From assembly GCF_001187865.1 (NCBI RefSeq), contig NZ_LGIT01000004.1:124001-188000 (forward strand): 64,000 nucleotides of DNA, read 5' to 3'. A program made the position numbers and the translations under genes. The DNA is from Klebsiella sp. RIT-PI-d. GTDB taxonomy: Bacteria; Pseudomonadota; Gammaproteobacteria; Enterobacterales; Enterobacteriaceae. Positions within the stretch are counted from its first letter, which is position 1. Every line of letters starts with the position of its first letter. The notes below the pieces were generated by a model, which was not told the DNA's origin, ran no database searches, and was given only the letters and a program-made list of their open reading frames with translations. Positions 46,888 to 55,513 of this stretch are shown here, one piece after another.

Positions 46888-47700
46888 ATGACCAGTAAAA
46901 AAAAGAACAGGCAGCTGATAAAAAAAAGAAGTGCCACACCAAAGCCTGTTTTACCTAAACGCGAATATTCAAAACTGACACCTCAGGTTAAAAAATGGGA
47001 GGACGACCTTCCTGAAAAAGACGATCTTCAGCAATCCATTCCACCCAGACTCATTCGGGTTAACGAAATCAATGATGTGTGGATGGAAATACCTCGGCAT
47101 GAAAATATCGTTTGGTTGGGCATGTGGTTTTTTTTGTTTATCAGTATCTCACCGATACCTTTTATCTTTTTTATTTTTAACCTGCCAGGATTTAGTTCAG
47201 ATACCTCATTTAGAATCGCTCTAATTTTATTTATTTTTTTCTTTACTAGCATGTCATCCTATCTACTTAGGATGGCTCTATTTGTTCCTCGTGGTGCCCC
47301 AGTCCGCTTTAACCGTAGCCGCCAGAAGGTCTATGTCTATGAGCATCAGCGCAGCATCTGGCCCTGGAAGCGCTGGCCTACTGTCATCAAGGTATTCGAC
47401 TGGGCCGATATTCACGGTGAAATGGTGATGCAGTCCGGCCGCTACGACTACGGGCACCGTCTCTCCTGCGCCGTCTGTAAACCCGGAACCTGTGAGGTTG
47501 TTGACCGCTTTATCCTCAGCTGGACCGAGGGCGATAACCGGGTTATCCGGGGATTATGGCATCACTGCTGCCTCTATATGCAGCATAAACCGGTGCCTGA
47601 AACGCCGCTGCTGACCCGCAAACCGCTGAGCTGGACACCGGTTAACACTGTCCGCTGGCCGACGGCGCTGGATAAAGAGTCCACCACGCCTCTTCACTAA
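46888..47700 (+). CDS. DUF6708-type membrane protein B, putative immunity protein
   Basis: Second copy, 270 residues. The N-terminus differs from copy A by only a few residues up to IPRHENI. The membrane hairpin (about 75-132, VWLGMWFFLFISISPIPFIF...) shares almost nothing with A beyond hydrophobicity and a WxxG start. The C-terminal domain from PRGAPVRFNRSRQ is again near-identical. Between the two genes lies an effector remnant, so B is probably an orphan immunity gene kept after its effector was lost. Confidence 0.78.
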   Translation: MTSKKKNRQLIKKRSATPKPVLPKREYSKLTPQVKKWEDDLPEKDDLQQSIPPRLIRVNEINDVWMEIPRHENIVWLGMWFFLFISISPIPFIFFIFNLPGFSSDTSFRIALILFIFFFTSMSSYLLRMALFVPRGAPVRFNRSRQKVYVYEHQRSIWPWKRWPTVIKVFDWADIHGEMVMQSGRYDYGHRLSCAVCKPGTCEVVDRFILSWTEGDNRVIRGLWHHCCLYMQHKPVPETPLLTRKPLSWTPVNTVRWPTALDKESTTPLH

Positions 47701-47864
47701 AATCCGACAAACGGTTCCGCCGGATGATGACAGAGCCCCACACTATTTCCGGTAAGTCAGACAGCAGATAGCCCCCTTTCATACCGGTCACCTGGCAGCC
47801 CAATAGATACGACCGGAAATTTCAGTTGGGATTAGTCGTGAGCACCGGCCATTAAAGGCATATT
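47701..47864 (+). pseudogene. Degraded effector 3' end (remnant 2)
   Basis: Same structure as remnant 1, with its own substitutions. Reading in frame near the end gives NRYDRKFQLGLVVSTGH and a stop, compared with NKYDPQFQLGLIVSTSQ in effector 1. The independent changes show that this copy has been diverging separately. Confidence 0.85.
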
Positions 47865-48668
47865 ATGACCAGTAAAAAAAAGAACAGACAGCTGATAAAA
47901 AAAAGAAATACAGCACCAGAACCTGTTTTACCTAAACGCGAATATTCAAAACTAACACCTCAGGTTAGAAATTGGGAGGATGACCTTCCTGAAAAAGACG
48001 ATCTTCAGCAACCCATTCCACCCAGACTCATTCGGGTTAACGAAATTAATGATGTGTGGATGGAAATTCCGCGATATGAAAATATATGGTGGCCTGGAAT
48101 GTGGGCATCCTCTTTTACATTTTCACTTCCTATTATACTGACATTAATATTTTCATTGGCAATGGGATTTTCAAATGACTTATTTTTTAATTCCCTTGTT
48201 ATTTTTGTATCTGCTTCATCCACTTTTTTTTGTCTTAGGATGGCTCTATTCGTACCCCGAGGCACTCCAGTCCGCTTTAACCGTAGCCGCCAGAAGGTCT
48301 ATGTCTATGAGCATCAGCGCAGCGTCTGGCCCTGGAAGCGCTGGCCTACTGTCATCAAGGTATTCGACTGGGCCGATATTCACGGTGAAATGGTGATGCA
48401 GTCCGGCCGCTACGACTACGGGCACCGTCTCTCCTGCGCCGTCTGTAAACCCGGAACCTGTGAGGTTGTTGACCGCTTTATCCTCAGCTGGACCGAGGGC
48501 GATAACCGGGTTATCCGGGGATTATGGCATCACTGCTGCCTCTATATGCAGCATAAACCGGTGCCTGAAACGCCGCTGCTGACCCGCAAACCGCTGAGCT
48601 GGACACCGGTTAACACTGTCCGCTGGCCGGCGGCGCTGGATAAAGAGTCCACCACGGCTCTGCACTAA
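47865..48668 (+). CDS. DUF6708-type membrane protein C, putative immunity protein
   Basis: Third copy, 267 residues. The N-terminal block has a few changes (KKRNTAPEP, VRNWEDD). The hairpin (about 75-129, WWPGMWASSFTFSLPIILTL...) is again unlike the others. The C-terminal block is essentially that of A and B at the nucleotide level, including the C/H-rich stretch LSCAVCKPGTCE and HHCCLYMQHKP. Probably an orphan immunity allele. Confidence 0.78.
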   Translation: MTSKKKNRQLIKKRNTAPEPVLPKREYSKLTPQVRNWEDDLPEKDDLQQPIPPRLIRVNEINDVWMEIPRYENIWWPGMWASSFTFSLPIILTLIFSLAMGFSNDLFFNSLVIFVSASSTFFCLRMALFVPRGTPVRFNRSRQKVYVYEHQRSVWPWKRWPTVIKVFDWADIHGEMVMQSGRYDYGHRLSCAVCKPGTCEVVDRFILSWTEGDNRVIRGLWHHCCLYMQHKPVPETPLLTRKPLSWTPVNTVRWPAALDKESTTALH

Positions 48669-48832
48669 AATCCGACAAACGGTCCCGCTGGCTGATGACA
48701 GAGCCCCACACTATCTCCGGTAAGTCAGACAGCAGATAGCCCCCTTTCATACCGGTCACCTGGCAGTCCAATAAATACGATCCGCAATTTCAGTTGGAGT
48801 TAATCGTGAGCACCAGTCAATAAAGGCATATT
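48669..48832 (+). pseudogene. Degraded effector 3' end (remnant 3)
   Basis: Third copy of the effector-tail spacer. The final codons read NKYDPQFQLELIVSTSQ before the stop, one residue from effector 1, and the same internal deletion is present as in remnants 1 and 2. The shared deletion means the unit was duplicated after the first decay event. Confidence 0.85.
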
Positions 48833-49645
48833 ATGACCAGTAAAAAAAAGAACAGACAGCTGATAAAAAAAAGAAGTGCCACACCAAAACCTGTTTTACC
48901 TAAACGCGAATATTCAAAACTGACACCTCAGGTTAAAAAATGGGAGGACGACCTTCCTGAAAAAGACGATCTTCAGCAACCCATTCCTCCCAGACTCATT
49001 CGGGTTAACGAAATTAATGATATATGGATGGAAATTCCACGATATGAAAATATCGCATGGGGAGGGTTGTATCTTTTCTCACTAATCTCATTATATCCTA
49101 TTCCATTACTCCTAAAATCAGCATCCTTAACTTATTTATTCGAGGATATAGGTTTTAAATTTACTATTGGTTGTTTTATATTTATTTTTCTGAGTATTTC
49201 TTTATTATTTTCCAGAACGGCAATTTTTGTACCCCGAGGCACTCCAGTCCGCTTTAACCGTAGCCGCCAGAAGGTCTATGTCTATGAGCATCAGCGCAGC
49301 ATCTGGCCCTGGAAGCGCTGGCCCACCGTTATCAAGGTATTCGACTGGGCCGATATTCACGGTGAAATGGTGATGCAGTCCGGCCGCTACGACTACGGGC
49401 ACCGTCTCTCCTGCGCCGTCTGTAAACCCGGAACCTGTGAGGTTGTTGACCGCTTTATCCTCAGCTGGACCGAGGGCGATAATCGGGTTATCCGGGGATT
49501 ATGGCATCACTGCTGCCTCTATATGCAGCATAAACCGGTGCCTGAAACGCCGCTGCTGACCCGCAAACCGCTGAGCTGGACGCCGGTTAACACTGTCCGC
49601 TGGCCGGCGGCGCTGGATAAAGAGTCAAGAACACCGCCGCAATAA
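48833..49645 (+). CDS. DUF6708-type membrane protein D, putative immunity protein
   Basis: Fourth copy, 270 residues. Hairpin at about 75-132 (AWGGLYLFSLISLYPIPLLL...) is unique. The extreme C-terminus ends SRTPPQ rather than STTALH, so the repeat unit breaks here, exactly where sequence leading to effector 2 begins; compare SRTAPE in the second array. This suggests a recombination junction at the last few codons. Confidence 0.78.
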   Translation: MTSKKKNRQLIKKRSATPKPVLPKREYSKLTPQVKKWEDDLPEKDDLQQPIPPRLIRVNEINDIWMEIPRYENIAWGGLYLFSLISLYPIPLLLKSASLTYLFEDIGFKFTIGCFIFIFLSISLLFSRTAIFVPRGTPVRFNRSRQKVYVYEHQRSIWPWKRWPTVIKVFDWADIHGEMVMQSGRYDYGHRLSCAVCKPGTCEVVDRFILSWTEGDNRVIRGLWHHCCLYMQHKPVPETPLLTRKPLSWTPVNTVRWPAALDKESRTPPQ

Positions 49646-49690
49646 TTAAGCATATATTTTTTACTCTCTTGCGTACGTCTATTCGATTAT

Positions 49691-49740
49691 CTGCCAGGCA
49701 CAATAAAGCAGTAATTCAAAAATAACGCTGTAATTCTGCA
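49691..49740 (+). pseudogene. Fossil of adaptor-gene 3' end before effector 2
   Basis: CTGCCAGGCACAATAAAGCA and the next 30 bases align with the last codons and stop of the adaptor gene (CTGCCGGAGACGATAAAGCA onward), including AATAACGCTGTAA. It sits 26 bases before the effector 2 ATG. Effector 2 therefore arose by duplicating a segment that began within the adaptor gene. Confidence 0.8.
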
Positions 49741-49766
49741 GTTGGAAAATAAAGGAATATTCCACC

Positions 49767-52700
49767 ATGACCTTTGACAATAAAATTGATCGGTACGCCG
49801 ATGCCTGTGAACAGGCGGCATCCACACCGTCAGGCTGTAAAGCCTGCCAGCGAACCGGCTTACCCATTTTTCCCCTGCGTGTCGCGGCGGTCCCCAGAGC
49901 GCTGGTTAGCTCTGCCTGGCAACCTGCTGTACCGAAGCAGGACGCAGAGCTGACCGGGGGTGAGTTTAAATATGCACTGCGTACCCTGCGCATGGGATAT
50001 GTCTACGTTCTGCTGGACAGGCGAGTCTGGCAGGGCTATCAGGTCACTGCCGAAGGCTATCTTCGCCAGTTTGACCCCATGGCGATGCCGGAAGGCGACA
50101 CCGTAGAGCCCATCAGCAAAGCCTGTCGCCAGCAGGGCCACTGTATCAGCGCCAGTTTTATTAATATTGATGATGAATTATACAGCGAGGCCTGGCTGGC
50201 GTTCAGTAGCGACCCGTGGAGTAAGGACGTACTCAACAGATACCAGGCAGGAGGAAGTCTGGCCTCCCGGTTTACAATAATTTCCCTGGCCACGCTGAAA
50301 AAAACACCGTCCTGCGTCCCTGAAGCACTGATAATGGACCCTTCGCTGAGCCAGTTGAAATCCAGCGTGGCAGAGTTCGCCACCAGCCTGTTTACCAATA
50401 CGGAAAAAATAGCCGGCGAACCTTCCGGTGGCGCACATGGTTTTTACCCGCGACTGGAAAGCGAAACTGCCCTTGCGATCAGAGTTGCGCAGTTGGGCAT
50501 ACAGCACAACTGTCGGATATCGGCGCTGGCGTTAAATGACAGCGTGGGCATCGTGCAGGAGCTGAACAACAGCCGACTGCAAATTGTGGAAGCACGTCAG
50601 TATTATAATGAAAAGCCAGAAATACGCTGTAAACACATGATTTCTGATGCAATTGAATTATACCTGGCGTCTTTAAAAGAAAAGATAAAGGAAAATAGTC
50701 AACCCAGACATGAGCCTGTACCCGGCGGATACCCCCTGTCAGGACGAACAATCCCTAAGGAAAAGGTCGCCGAAGAAACTTATGCCAGCAGTATTGCGCG
50801 TCTACAAAAATATTATTATGAGTCTAAGCGCGCTGAATTTGCCGCACAATATCAATATACATTAGACGCCTACCAGAAACGTATTGAGGCGATTGGAACA
50901 GATCTCGCTGCCTGGTATAACGTAGATAGCTGGCTGTCTACCATAACGCAAGACTACACGCCGGAAACCTGCCCCGCAGGATGGGCAGCACAGTTATCCA
51001 CTATTTCCACCTGTATTCAGGGATCCAGTACAGATAAGGCCACCGAAGATGTCTGGTTAAAATGGTTAAAGGATCCGGCGAGCCCTGCCTATAACGGAAT
51101 GCTGGGCAATCGTAAGTCGGTGCTGGAGGCCATTTATGCCGGCATGGCGGGATATACCAACATTAAATCGGTTCTCAGTGGTAAAGAGGTGGGGGACTGG
51201 CTTGAGTCGGAAGGCGTACAAAAAGCTATTTATCAGCGCGCGCTGGCAATGAGTGGCGCGGTAAGCCGCCTGAATGCACGACTGGACCAGGCGGTGCTGG
51301 ACAGCTACAGCCGGGTTATACAGGGAAATATATATCTGACGACTGGCAAAAAAGTAACCGTATTTAACATGACCATGACCGTCAGAGAATATCAACAGTT
51401 ACATCGGGATATTGCTCGCGTCCAGCTCTCAACGCAGGGAAAATACATTGAATACGGCGGCGAATTATGCAATGGAAAACGAGCGTTACGTAAGGTATCC
51501 GCAAACAGACTTCCACAAGTCACTAATCCGAGAGTATTAAATCAAAAATTAAACCTGACGATGGTTGCGGACGCAGCACCCGCCGAATTTATCTCATCGT
51601 TAAATGACGGAACGCTCGCAAATATCAAAAAGCTCAATGGATTATCAGAATTACGGATTGCCAGTGTCTCCCTCGATAATACTGTCCAGGCTCCCCTACA
51701 ATTGACGCAAAGTCAGATTGATAATGTCTTTAAAGGACAGGTCCAGTTAGCCCGACGGTTAGTCAGTGGCAATGCTCTGGGTGGTATATTGGCCGGAGGG
51801 ATGCTGTTTCTGCAAGTATTGGCGCTGGCAGACAACTTAAAAGCGGTGCAAGCAGCAGTTGATGATACTGACGCGCGGCTGGTATTAGCATCAAATATGA
51901 CCATGATTGCCAGCTCCACGATAGAAGCCTGCGGGTTTATCCATATGTTGGTGCGGGCTCATCCATGGGACCTGGCGCCTAACGTTGTCGTCAAAGGTAT
52001 ACCGATGTATGTGCATCCGCTAATAAGGCTGGGCGGGGCACTGGCTGGAGTGTCGTCGATTATTGATGGTATAGGGATGTTTGTTAAATTTCATGAAGCA
52101 ATAAATACTGGGGAAACGGCAATTGCAGCATGGTATTTTGCAGGGGGATTGACAACATTTACTGGCGGTGGTTTATTTATCTATTCTGCCTACGCCTGCC
52201 AATTCGCTTTACTCGGTCCAGTGGGACTGGCCACCCTGTTAGTCATAGCCGGAACAGCAATGGCTATACAGGCCGAGAATGCCATCAGAACTCCTTTTGA
52301 AGTCTGGCTCAGCGACAGCTGCTTCGGCGTCCCCAGGCAACGCGGTGATAAGGATCCGGTGTGGGATATCCATAACCCGGAAGATCTATACGCTGCGCTA
52401 ATGGCCTATACCGTCATCGTTAGCGGTATGACTGCCGAAATAGATTACCAGGATCTGACAGGAGAATGGGCAAATTCCGAAGATGCCATAAAAATGCGGA
52501 TCAGATTACCAGATTGTAACGTCACGGAGTCAGCGTGGGATCTTACGCTTACGGCTCAGGGCAATGGAGAAACACAGCAGTTGCTGGTTAACCGGTATGG
52601 CCTTAAAGATATCAATAATACGGATTCTACAATCAGAGAGGATGATTCATCCATTTTGCGCCACCCCCGTCATCCCAGTCTTTCGCTAAATAATACCCTG

Positions 52701-52853
52701 ACGCAGCACTGGGATGCGAAAGCCTTAATATTAGATGGGCTGGCATGGGTAAACAGCACTCGTTATACGCAAGCCGTACTTAGTGTGAATTATTGGCCAG
52801 ATAAAAATGACCCACAGAGTTTGCTCACCTTAAACCTGACGGTTGCAGATTAG
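49767..52853 (+). CDS. T6SS effector 2, VasX-like (BTH_I2691 family)
   Basis: A 1028-residue paralogue of effector 1. Only four differences occur in the first 150 residues, and another near-identical block covers about 222-273. From about 275 the two proteins differ strongly while keeping the same architecture. Hydrophobic segments lie near 670-688, 753-772 and 785-833, including FALLGPVGLATLLVIAGTAMA, the membrane-active candidate. The C-terminus ends in NYWPDKNDPQSLLTLNLTV, a related beta-rich tail. A second set of four DUF6708 genes starts 11 bases downstream. Confidence 0.85.
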   Translation: MTFDNKIDRYADACEQAASTPSGCKACQRTGLPIFPLRVAAVPRALVSSAWQPAVPKQDAELTGGEFKYALRTLRMGYVYVLLDRRVWQGYQVTAEGYLRQFDPMAMPEGDTVEPISKACRQQGHCISASFINIDDELYSEAWLAFSSDPWSKDVLNRYQAGGSLASRFTIISLATLKKTPSCVPEALIMDPSLSQLKSSVAEFATSLFTNTEKIAGEPSGGAHGFYPRLESETALAIRVAQLGIQHNCRISALALNDSVGIVQELNNSRLQIVEARQYYNEKPEIRCKHMISDAIELYLASLKEKIKENSQPRHEPVPGGYPLSGRTIPKEKVAEETYASSIARLQKYYYESKRAEFAAQYQYTLDAYQKRIEAIGTDLAAWYNVDSWLSTITQDYTPETCPAGWAAQLSTISTCIQGSSTDKATEDVWLKWLKDPASPAYNGMLGNRKSVLEAIYAGMAGYTNIKSVLSGKEVGDWLESEGVQKAIYQRALAMSGAVSRLNARLDQAVLDSYSRVIQGNIYLTTGKKVTVFNMTMTVREYQQLHRDIARVQLSTQGKYIEYGGELCNGKRALRKVSANRLPQVTNPRVLNQKLNLTMVADAAPAEFISSLNDGTLANIKKLNGLSELRIASVSLDNTVQAPLQLTQSQIDNVFKGQVQLARRLVSGNALGGILAGGMLFLQVLALADNLKAVQAAVDDTDARLVLASNMTMIASSTIEACGFIHMLVRAHPWDLAPNVVVKGIPMYVHPLIRLGGALAGVSSIIDGIGMFVKFHEAINTGETAIAAWYFAGGLTTFTGGGLFIYSAYACQFALLGPVGLATLLVIAGTAMAIQAENAIRTPFEVWLSDSCFGVPRQRGDKDPVWDIHNPEDLYAALMAYTVIVSGMTAEIDYQDLTGEWANSEDAIKMRIRLPDCNVTESAWDLTLTAQGNGETQQLLVNRYGLKDINNTDSTIREDDSSILRHPRHPSLSLNNTLTQHWDAKALILDGLAWVNSTRYTQAVLSVNYWPDKNDPQSLLTLNLTVAD

Positions 52854-52864
52854 GAAAGACGGCA

Positions 52865-53713
52865 ATGAAGAAAAAAAGAAACAGAGCAAAAAAAGAAAAA
52901 CCGCAGCCAGATCAGGAAAAAATGAGTACGCTACTGAACGATAATATCTCTCGTGAGCCGATTCTGACTCCGCGACTAAAAAACTGGCGAGCCGATTTAC
53001 CGGCAAATACCGAGCAGCAAATCATTCTGGGAAAACTTATTTACGTTAATGAAATTAATGATATCTGGCTGGAGATCCCGCGCTATGAAAATATTATGTG
53101 GGGAGGAGCATGGGTGGGAGTTATTTCGATGGTCATCCCTATTATTATAATAATATATATGACTATTGCCACGATTTTTTCTAAGGAATTTAATATATTC
53201 GTTATAAATGAATTTATTTTTATTTCACTATTATTATTTTCAATATTCATTCTATTATCAATGATAGTATTAAACCTCAGAATGGCTTTATTTGTTCCCC
53301 GGGATCAACCCATTCGCTTTAACCGCAAGCGGCAAAAGGTTTATGTCTTTGAGCATCACCGTAAAGCCTGGAATCCGTGGGCGAAATGGCCCACCACGAT
53401 AAAGGTGTTTGACTGGGCAGATGTCCACGGCGAACTCAGCCGGGAGTCCGACCGCTACGATCAGGGTTTCCGTCTGTACGGTGCCGTCTGCCAGCCCGGC
53501 ACTCACACCGTGACAGAACGCTTTATTTTTTCTCATGCCACCCTGTATGCAGCCCCTCAACTTCAGCTGTGGAGCCACCTCTGCCAGTACATGCAGCACA
53601 AGCCGGTGGTGATGGACCCGATTTATCCCGGCCGGCCGCATAACTGGGCACCGCGCAAGGGCATGTTCTGGCCACCGGCGCTGGATGCAGAATCCAGAAC
53701 GGCTCCGGAGTAA
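52865..53713 (+). CDS. DUF6708-type membrane protein E, putative immunity protein
   Basis: First gene after effector 2, 282 residues, hence its likely immunity partner. It belongs to a second subfamily: N-terminus KKKRNRAKKEKPQPDQEKMSTLL-type, conserved to IPRYENIMWGGAW (83), then a long Ile-rich hairpin (about 84-137), then PRDQPIRFNRKRQKVYVFEHHRK and WPTTIKVFDWADVHGE. It has the longest hairpin of the four. The C-terminal domain is homologous to, but clearly distinct from, copies A-D. Confidence 0.8.
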   Translation: MKKKRNRAKKEKPQPDQEKMSTLLNDNISREPILTPRLKNWRADLPANTEQQIILGKLIYVNEINDIWLEIPRYENIMWGGAWVGVISMVIPIIIIIYMTIATIFSKEFNIFVINEFIFISLLLFSIFILLSMIVLNLRMALFVPRDQPIRFNRKRQKVYVFEHHRKAWNPWAKWPTTIKVFDWADVHGELSRESDRYDQGFRLYGAVCQPGTHTVTERFIFSHATLYAAPQLQLWSHLCQYMQHKPVVMDPIYPGRPHNWAPRKGMFWPPALDAESRTAPE

Positions 53714-53761
53714 AAACATGATGACAACGTATATAACCGTCACGGCTCAGGAAAAACAGCA
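53714..53761 (+). repeat. 48-bp spacer between immunity copies E and F
   Basis: Contains ATGATGACAACGTATATAAC and ends in a ribosome site. Read in frame, TTYITVTA resembles the end of effector 2 (LTLNLTVA), so it may be a short effector-tail remnant. Present again after F and G. Confidence 0.6.
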
Positions 53762-54589
53762 ATGAAGAAAAAACGAAACAAAGCAAAAAAAGAAATAATG
53801 CAGCCAGATCAGGAAAAAATGAGTACGTTACTGAACGATAATATCTCTCGTGAGCCGATTCTGACTCCGCGACTAAAAAACTGGCGAGCCGATTTACCGG
53901 AAAATACAGAGCAGCAAACCACTCCGGGAAAACTTATTTATGTTAATGAAATCAATGATATCTGGCTGGAAATCCCGCGCTATGAAAATATTATGTGGGG
54001 AGGAGCATGGTTTAGTATTTTTACATCCATAATATCTGCCATTGCGCTCATTTGGTTTAATATAGAAATATATATTATTCGCTTCGATTTTTATATTTTC
54101 ATAATGTCTTTTTTATTTATGTTTTTCATAATTTCAATGATTCGGTTAAGTCTAAGAATGGCTTTATTTGTTCCCCGGGATCAACCCATTCGCTTTAACC
54201 GCAAGCGGCAAAAGATTTATGTTTTTGAGCATCACCGTAAAGCCTGGAATCCATGGGCGAAATGGCCCACCACGATCAAGGTGTTTGACTGGGCAGATGT
54301 GCATGGCGAACTCAGCCGGGAGTCCGACCGCTACGATCAGGGGTTCCGTCTGTACGGTGCTGTCTGCCAGCCCGGCACTCACACCGTGACAGAACGCTTT
54401 ATTTTTTCTCATGCCACCCTCTATGCAGCCCCTCAACTTCAGCTGTGGAGCCACCTCTGCCAGTACATGCAGCACAAGCCGGTGGTGATGGACCCGATTT
54501 ATCCCGGCCGGCCGCATAACTGGGCACCGCGCAAGGGCATGTTCTGGCCACCGGCGCTGGATGCAGAATCCAGAACGGCTCCGGAGTAA
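53762..54589 (+). CDS. DUF6708-type membrane protein F, putative immunity protein
   Basis: Second copy of the second array, 275 residues. N-terminal and C-terminal blocks nearly match E at the DNA level. The hairpin (about 84-133, FSIFTSIISAIALIWFNIE...) is distinct and ends in MIRLSLRMALF rather than MIVLNLRMALF, so this is the most divergent hairpin of the set. Confidence 0.78.
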   Translation: MKKKRNKAKKEIMQPDQEKMSTLLNDNISREPILTPRLKNWRADLPENTEQQTTPGKLIYVNEINDIWLEIPRYENIMWGGAWFSIFTSIISAIALIWFNIEIYIIRFDFYIFIMSFLFMFFIISMIRLSLRMALFVPRDQPIRFNRKRQKIYVFEHHRKAWNPWAKWPTTIKVFDWADVHGELSRESDRYDQGFRLYGAVCQPGTHTVTERFIFSHATLYAAPQLQLWSHLCQYMQHKPVVMDPIYPGRPHNWAPRKGMFWPPALDAESRTAPE

Positions 54590-54637
54590 AAACATGATGA
54601 CAACGTATATAACCGTCACGGCTCAGGAAAAACAGCA
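54590..54637 (+). repeat. 48-bp spacer between immunity copies F and G
   Basis: Essentially identical to the spacer after copy E, which shows that the repeat unit is gene plus spacer, with a period of about 876 bases. Confidence 0.6.
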
Positions 54638-55465
54638 ATGAAGAAAAAAAGAAACAGAGCAAAAAAAGAAAAACCGCAGTCAGATCAGGAAAAAATGAGT
54701 ACGCTTCTGGACAATAACGTCTCTAGTGAGCCGATTCTGACTCCGCGACTAAAAAACTGGCGAGCCGATTTACCGGAAAATACCGAGCAGCAAATCATTC
54801 CGGGAAAACTTATTTACGTTAATGAAATTAATGATATCTGGCTGGAAATCCCGCGCTATGAAAATATCATGTGGGGAGGAGCATGGCTGGGAGTCGTTTC
54901 AATGTTGATTCCAACAATTATTGTCACATGGATGATTATAGATTTATATCCTTTCGATTTTGGAATAAATATATTAATAATGTTTTTAATATTTTTTTTA
55001 TTTTCGATATCAATGATAGTATTAAACCTCAGAATGGCTTTATTTGTTCCCCGGGATCAACCCATACGCTTTAACCGCAAGCGGCAAAAGATTTATGTCT
55101 TTGAACATCACCGTAAAGCCTGGAATCCGTGGGCGAAATGGCCCACCACGATAAAGGTGTTTGACTGGGCAGATGTGCATGGCGAACTCAGCCGGGAGTC
55201 CGACCGCTACGATCAGGGGTTCCGTCTGTACGGTGCCGTCTGCCAGCCCGGCACTCACACCGTGACAGAACGCTTTATTTTTTCTCATGCCACCCTGTAT
55301 GCAGCTCCACAACTTCAGCTGTGGAGCCACCTCTGCCAGTACATGCAGCACAAGCCGGTGGTGATGGACCCGATTTATCCCGGCCGGCCGCATAACTGGG
55401 CACCGCGCAAGGGCATGTTCTGGCCACCGGCGCTGGATGCAGAATCCAGAACGGCTCCGGAGTAA
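54638..55465 (+). CDS. DUF6708-type membrane protein G, putative immunity protein
   Basis: Third copy, 275 residues. It carries LLDNNVSSEPI near residue 23, shared in part with H. The hairpin (about 84-133, LGVVSMLIPTIIVTWMIIDL...) has an entry similar to E (GVxSMxIP) but a different second half, which looks like recombination inside the hairpin itself. The C-terminal block is conserved. Confidence 0.78.
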   Translation: MKKKRNRAKKEKPQSDQEKMSTLLDNNVSSEPILTPRLKNWRADLPENTEQQIIPGKLIYVNEINDIWLEIPRYENIMWGGAWLGVVSMLIPTIIVTWMIIDLYPFDFGINILIMFLIFFLFSISMIVLNLRMALFVPRDQPIRFNRKRQKIYVFEHHRKAWNPWAKWPTTIKVFDWADVHGELSRESDRYDQGFRLYGAVCQPGTHTVTERFIFSHATLYAAPQLQLWSHLCQYMQHKPVVMDPIYPGRPHNWAPRKGMFWPPALDAESRTAPE

Positions 55466-55513
55466 AAACATGATGACAACGTATATCACCGTCATGGCTC
55501 AGGAAAGACAGCA
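55466..55513 (+). repeat. 48-bp spacer between immunity copies G and H
   Basis: Third copy of the spacer, with a few changes (ATATCACCGTCATGGCTCAG). No such spacer follows copy H, so the array ends there. Confidence 0.6.

Noticed and set aside
53288..53743. Antisense open frame of 151 codons, repeated with high similarity over copies E, F, G and (slightly shorter) H
   Set aside because: It lies wholly opposite the conserved C-terminal block of the DUF6708 genes. Its conservation follows from the sense coding sequence, and it has no ribosome site or known domain.
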